The notes below the pieces were generated by a model. It did no database searches, was not told the origin of the DNA, and saw nothing but the letters and a program-made list of their open reading frames with translations. Position numbers and translations under genes: made by a program. A stretch of 35,210 nt of DNA from an uncultured bacterium (GTDB lineage Bacteria > Krumholzibacteriota > Krumholzibacteriia > LZORAL124-64-63), in contig CALEMW010000055.1 in assembly GCA_937910695.1 (NCBI GenBank), positions 1-35,210 on the forward strand, given 5' to 3'. The first letter of the stretch is position 1; the number at the start of each line of letters is the position of its first letter. Of this stretch, positions 9,359-18,245 are shown piece by piece.

Positions 9359-9386
9359 TAAAGGCTCAAATGTCTTGTGCCGAAAT
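9359..9386 (+). promoter_or_regulatory. Sigma-28 (FliA)-like promoter of the chemoreceptor gene
   Basis: TAAAGGCT (9359-9366), a 12-base spacer, then GCCGAAAT (9379-9386). The motility sigma factor consensus is TAAAGTTT-N11-GCCGATAA, so both boxes match well and the spacer is one base longer. It sits 53 bases before the ATG of a chemoreceptor, a typical member of that regulon. No flagellar gene is in the window. Confidence 0.5.
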
Positions 9387-9439
9387 CAATAGTCCTGATT
9401 CAAAGTAGGCATTCTGTGCCCTAATCCGAGGATGTTGAC

Positions 9440-11317
9440 ATGAGCCTGGGCCGCATCAAGTTGAAATACAAGATGATGATCGCCCTAGGGACGTTCACCA
9501 TGGCGATCTTCGCCATGTTCATCATTGTGAACCTCAGGTACATGCGGAGCAATCTCATCGATGAGAGCTCCGAAAAGGCAGTCGGCCGCATCGAGAGCAG
9601 CGCCATCACCATCAACGGATTTTTCGAGGAAAAGACGAAGGTCGCCTGGACGATAGCTCGGAACGATTCCGTCAAGGAATGGCTCGCGAACGACAAGGTC
9701 TACCACGTCGACCACTCTGATGAACCGGGTTACAGGCTCTTTATCGATCAGGCCAACGAGATCATCGCCGACGACCCAGAAATCCAGGCGGTGTTCCTCG
9801 CCAGCTGGAACTCAGGCGACTATTACGAGAACGAAGAGATCTATCTGCAGACGGATTACGTGGTCACCGAGCGGCCGTGGTTCCTGGCTGTGATGGCCGG
9901 CAAAGTACCTACGGTCAGCGTCCAGGTCGACATCGTCCGCAACAGGATCGTCATGTCCTACAATCATCCGATCTACGACGACCAGGGCAATCCCCTGGGC
10001 GTCGTCGGCGTCGACGTCAGCCCCGCGACGCTCGAAAACCAGATCAACAAGTTGAAGACCTTCGAGACGTCCTTGCCGATGATCATCAATCATGAGGGGA
10101 CGTTCCTCTACCATCCCGAAGAAGGCATGGCCCTCGAGCATGCGATCACCGATCTCGCCGAGCATGAATCCGATAGCGGAATTGTCGAGGCCTTCGCTGC
10201 CATGTTGAGAGGAGAGACAGGCATCGCTGCGGTGACACTCGGTGGAGTCGACAAATTCGTGGTGTACTCTCCCATCGAATCACTCGATGCGATCCTCGTG
10301 ATGACCATCGAACGCACCGAAATCCTCGCCAGGTACGACACGGTGGCCAGGATGTCGTCACTCCTCGTCGGGGTCTCTGTCCTGATCCTCCTGGTGGTCC
10401 TCGTGCTCTATACCCACCGCACGACCAAGCCCATCGAATTGATGGCGGACCTCTGCGGATCCTTTGCGATGGACGAGCACCTGGGGAACCGGGATGTGCG
10501 TCTCGACGACGAAATCGCCCTTTTGCGGTGGACCTTCCAGGCCCTCTCGTCATACATCGACGAGGTTGCGGAGTCGTCCCAGGAGATCATGGCGAACAGC
10601 CAGAAGATCGCGGCCGAAGCCCAACGCCAGGAAACCATGGTCAACGAAGCGACGGGCGCGATGCAGGAAATGACCACCAGGGTCGACCACTCCGCCGTGC
10701 ACGCCCGCAAGGCCGGAGAAATCACCGGCGTCACCTTGACGTCGACCCAGCAGGGTGTGGAGCGGATGAGTCAGCTGACCGTCGCGATGGAGGTTCTCTC
10801 GGCTTCGTCGAAGGAGATGGTTTCGTTCATCGAGACCATCGAAGAGATTTCGCTGCAGACCAACATGCTGGCCCTCAATGCGGCCATCGAGGCAGCCCAC
10901 GCCGGCGACGCGGGCCGTGGTTTCGCCGTAGTGGCGGACGAGATCCGCCAACTCGCCATGCGCAGCTCCGCGGCGGCCAACAGGATCGCCATGGTGCTCA
11001 ACCGCACCCGTGACGAAGTCCATCAAAGCGTGACCATCACCGGCGACGTTCTTGAACAGTTCAATGACTTCAAGAGCCAGATCAACGAGGTGGGCGAGGT
11101 CATGCGTCAGATCGAGGCGATCACGGGTCAGCACACCCAGACCATCCACCACGTCGACGACATCATCAGCAATGTATTTGAGATCACCAAGGGCAACGCC
11201 AGCCATTCGGCGCTGTCTTCGGTCGGGGCGACCCAGATGGCGGAAAGAGCCCGTTCCATCCGAGGCCGTTTGCCCCAGTTCAAGAGTTCCCGTTCGGCGG
11301 AACACATCGGCGTTTGA
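9440..11317 (+). CDS. Methyl-accepting chemotaxis protein with Cache sensor domain
   Basis: This transmembrane chemoreceptor of 625 residues has a first membrane segment (about 12-31), an outer dCache-like sensor domain (about 35-295) with the typical [20 protein letters not shown] divided over the fold and [13 protein letters not shown], a second membrane segment (about 304-325), a short linker, and a long cytoplasmic coiled coil. The hairpin tip is at about residues 470-505 ([22 protein letters not shown], given here in part, then [14 protein letters not shown]), which contacts CheA and CheW. The linker after TTKPIELM is short for a full HAMP domain. There is no carboxyl-terminal CheR-tethering pentapeptide. 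GAGG lies 9 bases before the ATG, and a sigma-28-like promoter lies upstream. The ligand is unknown; dCache domains usually bind amino acids or organic acids. Confidence 0.93.
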   Translation: MSLGRIKLKYKMMIALGTFTMAIFAMFIIVNLRYMRSNLIDESSEKAVGRIESSAITINGFFEEKTKVAWTIARNDSVKEWLANDKVYHVDHSDEPGYRLFIDQANEIIADDPEIQAVFLASWNSGDYYENEEIYLQTDYVVTERPWFLAVMAGKVPTVSVQVDIVRNRIVMSYNHPIYDDQGNPLGVVGVDVSPATLENQINKLKTFETSLPMIINHEGTFLYHPEEGMALEHAITDLAEHESDSGIVEAFAAMLRGETGIAAVTLGGVDKFVVYSPIESLDAILVMTIERTEILARYDTVARMSSLLVGVSVLILLVVLVLYTHRTTKPIELMADLCGSFAMDEHLGNRDVRLDDEIALLRWTFQALSSYIDEVAESSQEIMANSQKIAAEAQRQETMVNEATGAMQEMTTRVDHSAVHARKAGEITGVTLTSTQQGVERMSQLTVAMEVLSASSKEMVSFIETIEEISLQTNMLALNAAIEAAHAGDAGRGFAVVADEIRQLAMRSSAAANRIAMVLNRTRDEVHQSVTITGDVLEQFNDFKSQINEVGEVMRQIEAITGQHTQTIHHVDDIISNVFEITKGNASHSALSSVGATQMAERARSIRGRLPQFKSSRSAEHIGV

Positions 11318-11341
11318 TCTTGAGGGAATCGTCTGCGGCCT

Positions 11342-11500
11342 TCACTGGTAACGTCGGCCATCGTGTTCGATCCAGCCTGCTTCATGGCTTCGGTCCGGAT
11401 CCCCATGGGTCCAGTGGATCACGCCGCCCCGCTCGTTCCACTCGAACTGTCCCGTCAGGGAAATATCGTCTCCGACACTCAGCGGCACCCTCGTCGCCAG
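11342..11500 (-). pseudogene. 3' fragment of a DUF3465 gene
   Basis: The last 52 codons of a DUF3465 protein are visible: LATRVPLSVGDD, then GQFEWNERGGVIHWTHGDP, EAGWIEHDGRRYQ and stop. In the family this is the end of a small OB-like domain that normally starts with a longer segment including an H-NIDLA motif. Here the homology stops at the codon ending at 11500; beyond it the frame continues only through the antisense of a different, coiled-coil coding sequence. There is no plausible start codon or ribosome binding site, so the 5' part has been lost. The family assignment is from memory of the HWTH and GWIEH signatures. Confidence 0.7.
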
Positions 11501-11834
11501 GGAGCGGCGTGACCAGGAAGTCGACAAGCTCAACGCCCGCACGGCGGTCAAGCTCGAGAGTCTCGAAAGAAAGCTGATGCGGGAAGAGCGGGAGCTGAGC
11601 GAGGACGAGGCCGAATCTCGTCAGGAAATCGAATCGCTGCAGACGGAGTTGGAAGACCTGCGCGAGCGGTTGGCCGACGAGGTCGCGGAGATCGGAGCCC
11701 GCTGGGAACTGGCCTTGCAGAACGTCGAAACCTTCACGGTCGCGCCTCGACGCAGCGACGTCAGGGTCGAGGTCGTGGGCGTGGCCTGGATCCCTGTCTG
11801 GGTGACCCAGGAAGCCGGCGGCGCCGTCCGATGA
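11499..11834 (+). pseudogene. 3' fragment of a coiled-coil protein gene
   Basis: From base 11499 the frame reads as a heptad-rich helix (RERRDQEVDKLNAR, then VKLESLERKLMREERELSED and IESLQTELEDLRERLADEV), then a compact end domain (VETFTVAPRRSDVRVEVV, GVAWIPVW) and a stop at 11834. The helix is cut abruptly on its amino-terminal side, exactly where the opposite-strand DUF3465 fragment begins. An ATG at 11577 could start an 85-residue protein but has no ribosome binding site and would begin mid-helix. The tail recalls the ends of some large HerA-like ATPases that carry coiled coils, but I cannot verify this. It is best read as the remnant of a longer gene. Confidence 0.55.
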
Positions 11835-11866
11835 ACCGAGGCCTGGAGACGATCGGCCGGCCAATC

Positions 11867-13120
11867 CTAACGAGAGAGCGTCATTCTCCCGACGCCGACC
11901 CCGTCCAGCGATACGACACGGTACAGGTACACACCGGAAGACAGGTCGCGCCCGTAGACGTCGGTGCCGTTCCAGCGCCAGCGCGTCGTGCCGGGGAACG
12001 TGCTGACCGCTTCGTTCCGTACCGCGCGTCCGGCCAAGTCGTAGATCGTCAGCGAGACGTTGCCGCCGTTGCGGGTCTCGAACATGATCTCGGTGGCCGG
12101 GTTGAACGGGTTGGGGTAGTTGCCCAGCATGACGATGGCTGCGAAATCCGGCACCGCGGTGATGTCCGGTTCGTCCATGGTCCACTGGTCGCCGTCGACG
12201 AAGTACTCGCCGTAGCCGTCGCTGGTGATCACGATCTGGCGGGCGGCGGCATTGGTGGGACTGACGGTGTTGATGATGCTGCGCTGTCCCGCGGGATAAG
12301 TGGACGAAGAACCCTGAGCGGTCTGATAGAGATACATGCCGACCGCCGCCATGCGGTTCAAGGGATCCTGGTGGGGGTGGCCGTAGGAGCTGCTGGTCGG
12401 GACCGAAACGATACCGACTTCGGGCGTGGTCGCGTTCAGGAAGCTCGTGTTGCTGCTGGTGTACGACCCGTGGTGGTTCACCTGGTAGACTTCGATGTCG
12501 CCGACTTCCGCACCCAGGGAAGTTTCAATATCGAGTTCGCTGCTGTAGCCGCCGGTCAGGTCGCCGGCCACCAGAAAGTCGAAATCGCCGCATTCGACCA
12601 GCAGGGCCAGGCAGTATTCGTTCTCATGGGAACTGCTGTTGTAGGGCGACGCCGACACGCCGTTGCCGTTCAGGGCGATGACCGTGCAGGTGACGCCGTC
12701 TCCCAGGTCGATGACCTGGCCGTCGACGGCGGTCTGGCGTTTGGACGCCACCGTCGCCGCGTAGCTGTTGTAGGTGGCGGTCGTGTAGGTCCAGCCGCGG
12801 TCGTAGACGGCGTTGGTCACGCCCACGGCGTCGTAGACCTCGTCGAGGCCGCCGCAGTGGTCGGCGTGGTAGTGGCTGACGGCCATGTAGTCGAGCTGGG
12901 TGACGCCGATGCTCGCGAGGTAGGGCACGATGATATCGTCGCCGTCGCCGTTGTCGCCGCCGTCGAAAAGCAGGGTCTGGCCGCTGGACGACTGGATCAA
13001 CGTGGCGTCGGCCTGTCCCACATAGAGACAGTGGATGGTCACGTCCGCGATCGCCGGGGTCGCTGCGAGAACGGCAACCAGCAGGACCAACAAACAACGT
13101 CGGACGTTGTGTTCGAGCAT
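11867..13120 (-). CDS. Secreted ComEC-like metallo-beta-lactamase-fold protein with sorting domain
   Basis: This 417-residue exported protein starts with a signal peptide (RRCLLVLLVAVLAATPAIA). Residues about 26-300 form a metallo-beta-lactamase fold of the stand-alone ComEC/Rec2 carboxyl-terminal kind: an early CLYVGQADATLI strand, LLFDGGD, the metal motif SHYHADHCGG (H83, H85, D87, H88), LLVAGDLTG, and VNHHGSYTSSN with a later SSYGHPHQDP. Relatives are hydrolases, in ComEC probably acting on DNA. Residues about 325-417 are an NPFNP-type domain (NYPNPFNPATEIMFETR, YDLAGRAVR, SGVYLYRV). The combination suggests a surface or released hydrolase, perhaps a nuclease or phosphodiesterase; the substrate is inferred, not seen. 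It is divergent from the 1567-residue CHAT gene. Confidence 0.88.
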   Translation of the reverse strand: MLEHNVRRCLLVLLVAVLAATPAIADVTIHCLYVGQADATLIQSSSGQTLLFDGGDNGDGDDIIVPYLASIGVTQLDYMAVSHYHADHCGGLDEVYDAVGVTNAVYDRGWTYTTATYNSYAATVASKRQTAVDGQVIDLGDGVTCTVIALNGNGVSASPYNSSSHENEYCLALLVECGDFDFLVAGDLTGGYSSELDIETSLGAEVGDIEVYQVNHHGSYTSSNTSFLNATTPEVGIVSVPTSSSYGHPHQDPLNRMAAVGMYLYQTAQGSSSTYPAGQRSIINTVSPTNAAARQIVITSDGYGEYFVDGDQWTMDEPDITAVPDFAAIVMLGNYPNPFNPATEIMFETRNGGNVSLTIYDLAGRAVRNEAVSTFPGTTRWRWNGTDVYGRDLSSGVYLYRVVSLDGVGVGRMTLSR

Positions 13121-13294
13121 GGATCAACACTCCGGGAGTGGGGTTATTTGACGTCTCCGCATTCATTTTAACACAGAAGACGCTCAAGCGAAAGAAGAGT
13201 GGTGTGCTCGCGGTATATCCGACGACAGGAATTCGGGTATGATCATGGTCTTAATTCCCTGTGAGGAAGCGTTTTCGCAGCACCAGGAGTGACG

Positions 13295-16200
13295 ATGTTC
13301 CAACGCCGCCTGATCCATACTTCAGCCCTGGTCATGATCCTATTCGCCTTGGTGTGGTCGTCTGCCGCAGATGTACCCCAGCTGGACGTGGACGTGATGA
13401 TCACCCTGAAAGCGGTGATGTCGACGAGAGATGGTCCGACCGGGGTGCTCGGGGTGGGTTCAGCTGCCGGGGTCGTCGTCGGCGGTCGCCGCATCCTCTA
13501 TCGAGCCTCCGCCACCGAAGGCTCCGAGCCGATCGGTGAGGCCGAGTTCCTCGACATCGCTGCCGACTCCAGCGTCGTGTGGTTGTTTCCTCGAGATGGA
13601 ATCGAGGTCGTTGCCGGCGACCTCGTGGAACTGCGGCTGCGTCTGCCCCGTCCCGAGCACGACCAGATCGTTTGGCGTCTCGCGGTCAACGCCATCGGCC
13701 TGACCGATGCCGACGGCATGGTCTTGCTTGATGTGGCGGACGTCTTCGCCGCTCCCGATCAGGACCACGACACGCGGGTGATCGCCCTCTGCACGGAGAT
13801 GCTCAAGGAACTCCTGCCCTACCTCGAGGACTGGGAGCTGCTCGACGAGATCCTGCCGGCGGGACGCTACACCGGTCTGACCATGCGCGAGGTGTTCGAA
13901 GGAGCCGGTCCTGAGGGCATGCGTGCGTTTCTGCAGTTCGTGATCAGCTATCCCGGGAAGTACATCGCTCAGACCTGGAAGATCGAGGAGATCTTCGCAA
14001 CTTGGGTCATCAACGATGCACCCGTATCACCTCTCGAGATCCTGTCTGAAGCCCTCAGCGCCGAGCCTGATGGGCGGCGAACCATCATCGAGTCCCATCT
14101 CGCCTTCCTTCTCGAAGAAGACGTGCTGTCGGAATGGCATGCCGAAGTCTGGCGGCAAATCCGTCGCGGTGATCTGGACGCCGCCGCCGCCGCCGCTGAA
14201 GTCATGCGTGTCGCAGCTGAGTTGGGCGACCAGGACCGGTGGTGGCTGCTCGCCACCGACGCCGCCGCCAACGTGCTCGACCAGCGCGACGACATGGACG
14301 AAGCCATCGCCGTCTGGCGGGAGGGCCTCGACCGGACCTCGCCCACCGAAGATCTGCGTCCGGTGGCCCTAGGCAATCTGGCCGACGCCCTGCGCCAGGT
14401 GGAGCGCTGGGAGGAGGCGTCCGCCGCCTACGAAGAGGCGTTGACGATCTACGGAGCTCTGGACGATCCGCCGGGTGAGGACCAAACGGCCTATGCCTGG
14501 CTGGGACTGGCGAGGGTCCGCAAGGGCCAGTTCCGCAACGCCGATGCGGCTGCGGCCTATGACCACGCGGCCACGGTCTTCGGCCGTAGGGGCGGCTTGA
14601 ACGATGTCGAGCAGAAGGCCCGTGCCCTTTCCGAACGCGGAGATGTCCTCGCTGCGGTCGGACGATATCGCGAAGCCGTCGAAACCTGGCAGCGCAACCT
14701 CGATGTGGCCACGGAACTGGGCTGGTCGTCGTCGGTGGCGGCTGCACTCGATGATATGGCCGAAGGCTGGTTCAACCTGGGTGAAACCGATCAGGCCATT
14801 GCGGCCCGTCGCGAAGCCGCACGCCTCCACGCCGAAAACGGTGATCACTACAGTCTCGCGGTCACCAATACCAACCTCGCGTCCCTGGTTTGGGGCCAGG
14901 GTGACGTGGACGAGGCTCGTGACCTCACTGATGCGGCGCTGGCAAGTCACCTGTCCCGGGAGGAGTGGTGGGACGCCGGCGATGTTCTCGAGCGTCAGGG
15001 TGCCCGCGAACGGGTTCGCGGCAATCACCGCGAGGCCCTGGCTCTGCTCGAACGAGCCCTGACCTATTACGCTCATGGTGACTGGCCCGCCGACGTCGCG
15101 TCGGCGTCTCTCGAGACAGCCGAATCCCTCGAGGGTTTGGGACATCATGCCCGGGCGGACAGCACATACACAGTGGCTCGCGCTCGTTTCGTGCGAGCGG
15201 GAGATCCCGCCGGTGAGGCCCGGGTTCTCGAGTGGTGGGCCATGTCGATCCTGCTTCGCAAGGGCGGCAACATCGGCGCAGCCGGACATCTGGACGAGGC
15301 TTTCGTGATCCGCCGGCGTCTCGGCGACCTCGGCGGCCAGAGTGATGTACTGCGGTCGCTTGCTTACCTGGCCCACATCGACGGCGACTACGCCGGCGCC
15401 CTGGCGCATGCCGACTCGGCCTACGCCCTTGCGATGCGCATGCCCAGCCCCGCAAAGGCGGCTCTGGCCCTCAACGTCGCCAGTGCGGCGCTGTTCGGAG
15501 CCGGTCGCATCGACGAAGCGTTCGCCAGGCTCGCCGAATCGTTGACCGTCTTCGAAGAGGTCGGCGACAAGGTCCAGATCTGCGACACGCTGGCCCGTAC
15601 CGGACAGCTGCACGAAGCCCGCGGGACCCTCGATCGCGCTCGTGCGATGTACGAACAAGCCGTCGATGTGGCCACAGCGGCCGGTCTGGACGGTTCTGTG
15701 GCCGATGCTCTGCGCTCCCTGGCCTGGGTCCTCCACGTCGAAGGCAGGAACGACGAAGCCGAAGCGAAAGCCCGCCGGGCCATGGAGATCTACGATCGTC
15801 TCAACAACGAATGGATGTCGTCGGGCGTGCTCAACACTCTGGCCTCTGTCGCCCATCTGCGCGGATATTTCGATGAAGCCCTGGAGCTGTACGGACGCAG
15901 CCTGGCCATCGACGTCGACTACCAGGACAATTTCGGCATCGCCGCCGCCGAGAACAACATGGGCGATGTCTATCGCGACATGGGCGACTTCGAGACCGCC
16001 ATCAGCCATTACCGCCGTGCTCTCGAACTCGGCGAACGCTACGGCTTCGTGGATGTGCTGACCGCCACTTCGGCCAACATGGCCCACTGTTCCTATGAAC
16101 TGGGAGATCCGGACGCGGCCCTCGCATACCTCGACCGCGGCTTGGCCGTGGCCCGCCGCGTCAACGTGCCGCCGCGCATCGTGGACCTGATGATGATCCG

Positions 16201-17998
16201 TGGACGCGTCCTGCGGAAAATGGGACGGCGGGAATCCGCCGCCGCCACCCTCACCGAGGCCTTGACGATGGCCCGCGCAATGGACAAGACCGTCGCGCTC
16301 ATCGCAATCCAGCACGAGCTGGGTGCACTGGCCTGGGAAGGCGGCGATCACCAACTGGCCATCGGCCGGCTCGAAGCGGCGGTCGCCACCGCCCGCGCTC
16401 TACGGGTGCCGACGCTGGTCTGGGAACCCTTGCTGTATCAGGCGAGAGCCCGCCGCGATTCCGATGATCTCGTCGGTGCCGAGGCGGATTACCGCGAGTC
16501 CATGGCGGCTTTGGAGGCCATCCGCGGGAGCATCGGCGACCAGGACACCGCCGACGCTTTCCGTTCGAACCACGACGAGGTCTACCGGGAACTGGTGGAT
16601 CTGCTGACATCGCAGGGCCGGCAGGAGGATGCCTGGCAGGTGCTGGGCTTGATGAAATCCCAGGAACTCCGCGATCTCGTCGGCGCGCCGACGACCGTGA
16701 ATCTCGGCGAGGCCGATCGACGTCTGGTTGATGAAGCCGAGGCCATCACCTCCCGAGAGGTTCGGATCACCCGACTGCTGCGCCAGGAACTGGAACGTCC
16801 CGAAGGGGAACGCCGAGCCGGGCTGGTTGCGAACTGGCAGGCTGAGATCGACTCCCTGCGTCTCCGCTTCCATGATTTCGTCGGTGAATTGCGGCGGGAC
16901 CGTCCCGATCTGTACCGGCGTCTCGAAGTGGAGCCCGTGACTTTCCGGCAGTTGCAGCGCGGACTGCAGGAAAACGAAGCCTTCGTCGAACCCGTCGTGT
17001 TGCCCGACCGCCTGGTGATCTTCGTGGTCCGCGGCGGCGATGTGCCTCTCGTGTACCGCGAAGTGCCGGTGGAGGAAGGGCGGGTCTATGATCTGGTGCG
17101 CAGCATGCGCGACGCCCTCGAAAATCCCGACGGTGCCTGGGAGCGGCGTGGTCTCCACGCCGCCGGAGGCTCGATGGTGCACAAGGACCCTGCTGTTCCA
17201 GCGAAAGAACTGCACGCCCTGCTCATCGAGCCCATCCTCGGCGACCTGGACGGCGTCGAAACGGTGATCCTGAGCCCGAGCGGCCGCCTGCGCTACATTC
17301 CCTTCGCCGCCTTGTACGACGGTGAACGCTATCTGATCGACCGCTTCGACCTGGCCGTGCTGACCCAGGCCGGCACGTTGAGCCCTCGCGAACCCATCGC
17401 CGCCGACGCCGCTCTGCTCGCCATCGGCGACCCCGACGGCACCCTGCCCGGAGCCGTGCAGGAAGTGCATCGGCTCGAGGAGCTGTGGAGCCCCGCCCGC
17501 GTCACCACGATCCTCGGCGCCGACGCCACCAAGGAGTCCCTGAGGCGTGAGGTGGAAAGCCACGGCATCCTCCACCTCGCCACTCATGGGCGTCTGCTCA
17601 ACGACCGCCCAGAGGCCTCCTACCTGCTCCTCGCCGGCGGCGGCGAACAATCCAATCTCTCGATGCGCGACATCGTGCTGCTTCCCCTGTTCGACGTCAG
17701 CCTGGCGGTGCTCTCGGCCTGCCAGACCGCCGTCGGCGAAAACGGCGAAGGCTCGGAGATCGCGGGCCTCGCCTACAACTTCGAACAGACCGGCGCCTCT
17801 TCGGTCATCGCCAGCCTCTGGGAAGTCTCCGACATCAGCACCTCCCAGCTGATGTCCAATCTCTACTCGAACCTGCGCCTCGACGGCATCAGCAAGTCAA
17901 AGGCCCTCTGCGATGCGCAACGAGCCCTGCGGAACGACGAGACTTTTGCCCATCCCTTCCACTGGGCTCCATTCATCCTGATCGGCAACTGGCGCTGA
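13295..17998 (+). CDS. Exported giant TPR-CHAT protein
   Basis: This protein of 1567 residues has a signal peptide (LIHTSALVMILFALVWSSA) and then a small beta-rich domain to about residue 160. After a helical linker come at least fifteen tetratricopeptide-type repeats (about 300-1080), many of the pattern A-YEEALTIY or ALAHADSAYALA. The carboxyl-terminal domain is CHAT, with the likely dyad H1431 (HLATHGRLLND) and C1476 (LSACQTAVGE), followed by GASSVIASLWEVSD. The ATG at 13295 has GGAG 5 bases upstream; a GTG two codons earlier (13289) overlaps that site and is less likely. It is longer than the CHAT protein at 3895-7053 and has no sigma factor next to it. It is convergent with the citrate synthase gene, with a large inverted repeat and a terminator between them. 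Substrate unknown. Confidence 0.9.
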   Translation: MFQRRLIHTSALVMILFALVWSSAADVPQLDVDVMITLKAVMSTRDGPTGVLGVGSAAGVVVGGRRILYRASATEGSEPIGEAEFLDIAADSSVVWLFPRDGIEVVAGDLVELRLRLPRPEHDQIVWRLAVNAIGLTDADGMVLLDVADVFAAPDQDHDTRVIALCTEMLKELLPYLEDWELLDEILPAGRYTGLTMREVFEGAGPEGMRAFLQFVISYPGKYIAQTWKIEEIFATWVINDAPVSPLEILSEALSAEPDGRRTIIESHLAFLLEEDVLSEWHAEVWRQIRRGDLDAAAAAAEVMRVAAELGDQDRWWLLATDAAANVLDQRDDMDEAIAVWREGLDRTSPTEDLRPVALGNLADALRQVERWEEASAAYEEALTIYGALDDPPGEDQTAYAWLGLARVRKGQFRNADAAAAYDHAATVFGRRGGLNDVEQKARALSERGDVLAAVGRYREAVETWQRNLDVATELGWSSSVAAALDDMAEGWFNLGETDQAIAARREAARLHAENGDHYSLAVTNTNLASLVWGQGDVDEARDLTDAALASHLSREEWWDAGDVLERQGARERVRGNHREALALLERALTYYAHGDWPADVASASLETAESLEGLGHHARADSTYTVARARFVRAGDPAGEARVLEWWAMSILLRKGGNIGAAGHLDEAFVIRRRLGDLGGQSDVLRSLAYLAHIDGDYAGALAHADSAYALAMRMPSPAKAALALNVASAALFGAGRIDEAFARLAESLTVFEEVGDKVQICDTLARTGQLHEARGTLDRARAMYEQAVDVATAAGLDGSVADALRSLAWVLHVEGRNDEAEAKARRAMEIYDRLNNEWMSSGVLNTLASVAHLRGYFDEALELYGRSLAIDVDYQDNFGIAAAENNMGDVYRDMGDFETAISHYRRALELGERYGFVDVLTATSANMAHCSYELGDPDAALAYLDRGLAVARRVNVPPRIVDLMMIRGRVLRKMGRRESAAATLTEALTMARAMDKTVALIAIQHELGALAWEGGDHQLAIGRLEAAVATARALRVPTLVWEPLLYQARARRDSDDLVGAEADYRESMAALEAIRGSIGDQDTADAFRSNHDEVYRELVDLLTSQGRQEDAWQVLGLMKSQELRDLVGAPTTVNLGEADRRLVDEAEAITSREVRITRLLRQELERPEGERRAGLVANWQAEIDSLRLRFHDFVGELRRDRPDLYRRLEVEPVTFRQLQRGLQENEAFVEPVVLPDRLVIFVVRGGDVPLVYREVPVEEGRVYDLVRSMRDALENPDGAWERRGLHAAGGSMVHKDPAVPAKELHALLIEPILGDLDGVETVILSPSGRLRYIPFAALYDGERYLIDRFDLAVLTQAGTLSPREPIAADAALLAIGDPDGTLPGAVQEVHRLEELWSPARVTTILGADATKESLRREVESHGILHLATHGRLLNDRPEASYLLLAGGGEQSNLSMRDIVLLPLFDVSLAVLSACQTAVGENGEGSEIAGLAYNFEQTGASSVIASLWEVSDISTSQLMSNLYSNLRLDGISKSKALCDAQRALRNDETFAHPFHWAPFILIGNWR

Positions 17999-18007
17999 AA
18001 TAGTGCC

Positions 18008-18155
18008 GGTGAGGGCAGAGCATCCTCCTTCGTCGGGGGGACTTCGTGCCGCGCCCTCCTGGCGCGTCGCGACTCGGCGCTCCGGTCCCTCCGCCATCCA
18101 TGGCTCCGCTCCCTGCGCGACGCCCCCCGACGAAGGAGGATGCTCTGCCCCCACC
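18008..18155. repeat. 148-bp element with 28-bp perfect inverted arms
   Basis: Bases 18013-18040 are the exact reverse complement of 18123-18150. Pairing continues outward for four more bases (18008-18011 with 18152-18155) across one mismatch. The 82-base interior has a smaller inverted repeat (GCGTCGCG at 18064-18071 with CGCGACGC at 18116-18123), a GCGCC-CTCCT-GGCGC hairpin, and a direct repeat of 16 bases with two mismatches (18079-18094 and 18103-18118). It lies between convergent genes. No target-site duplication or coding sequence is evident. It could be a dispersed palindromic unit (REP- or MITE-like) or a structured RNA. Confidence 0.85.
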
Positions 18156-18187
18156 TCCATCGTTTCTAGGCCTGCTCCCGTTCATGG

Positions 18188-18218
18188 AAAAGGGACCAGC
18201 CCGGAGGCTGGTCCTTTT
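18188..18218. terminator. Bidirectional intrinsic terminator
   Basis: A 9-base perfect stem (GGACCAGCC 18193-18201, GGCTGGTCC 18206-18214) with loop CGGA is flanked by AAAA on the left and TTTT on the right, so it works in both directions. It sits between the convergent CHAT and citrate synthase genes. Confidence 0.85.
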
Positions 18219-18245
18219 CTCTTGTCGCGGTGAAGGTCGGCGGCG

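Noticed and set aside
11314..11577. 87-codon frame after the chemoreceptor gene
   Set aside because: It overlaps both truncated fragments in a third frame and has no ribosome binding site or family pattern.
14369..16354. 661-codon open frame antisense to the second TPR-CHAT gene
   Set aside because: No recognisable domain; the plus-strand gene is complete with a signal peptide, TPRs and CHAT.
18003..18233. Short open frames across the palindromic element
   Set aside because: They are by-products of the inverted repeat and the terminator; none has a ribosome binding site or a protein-like pattern.
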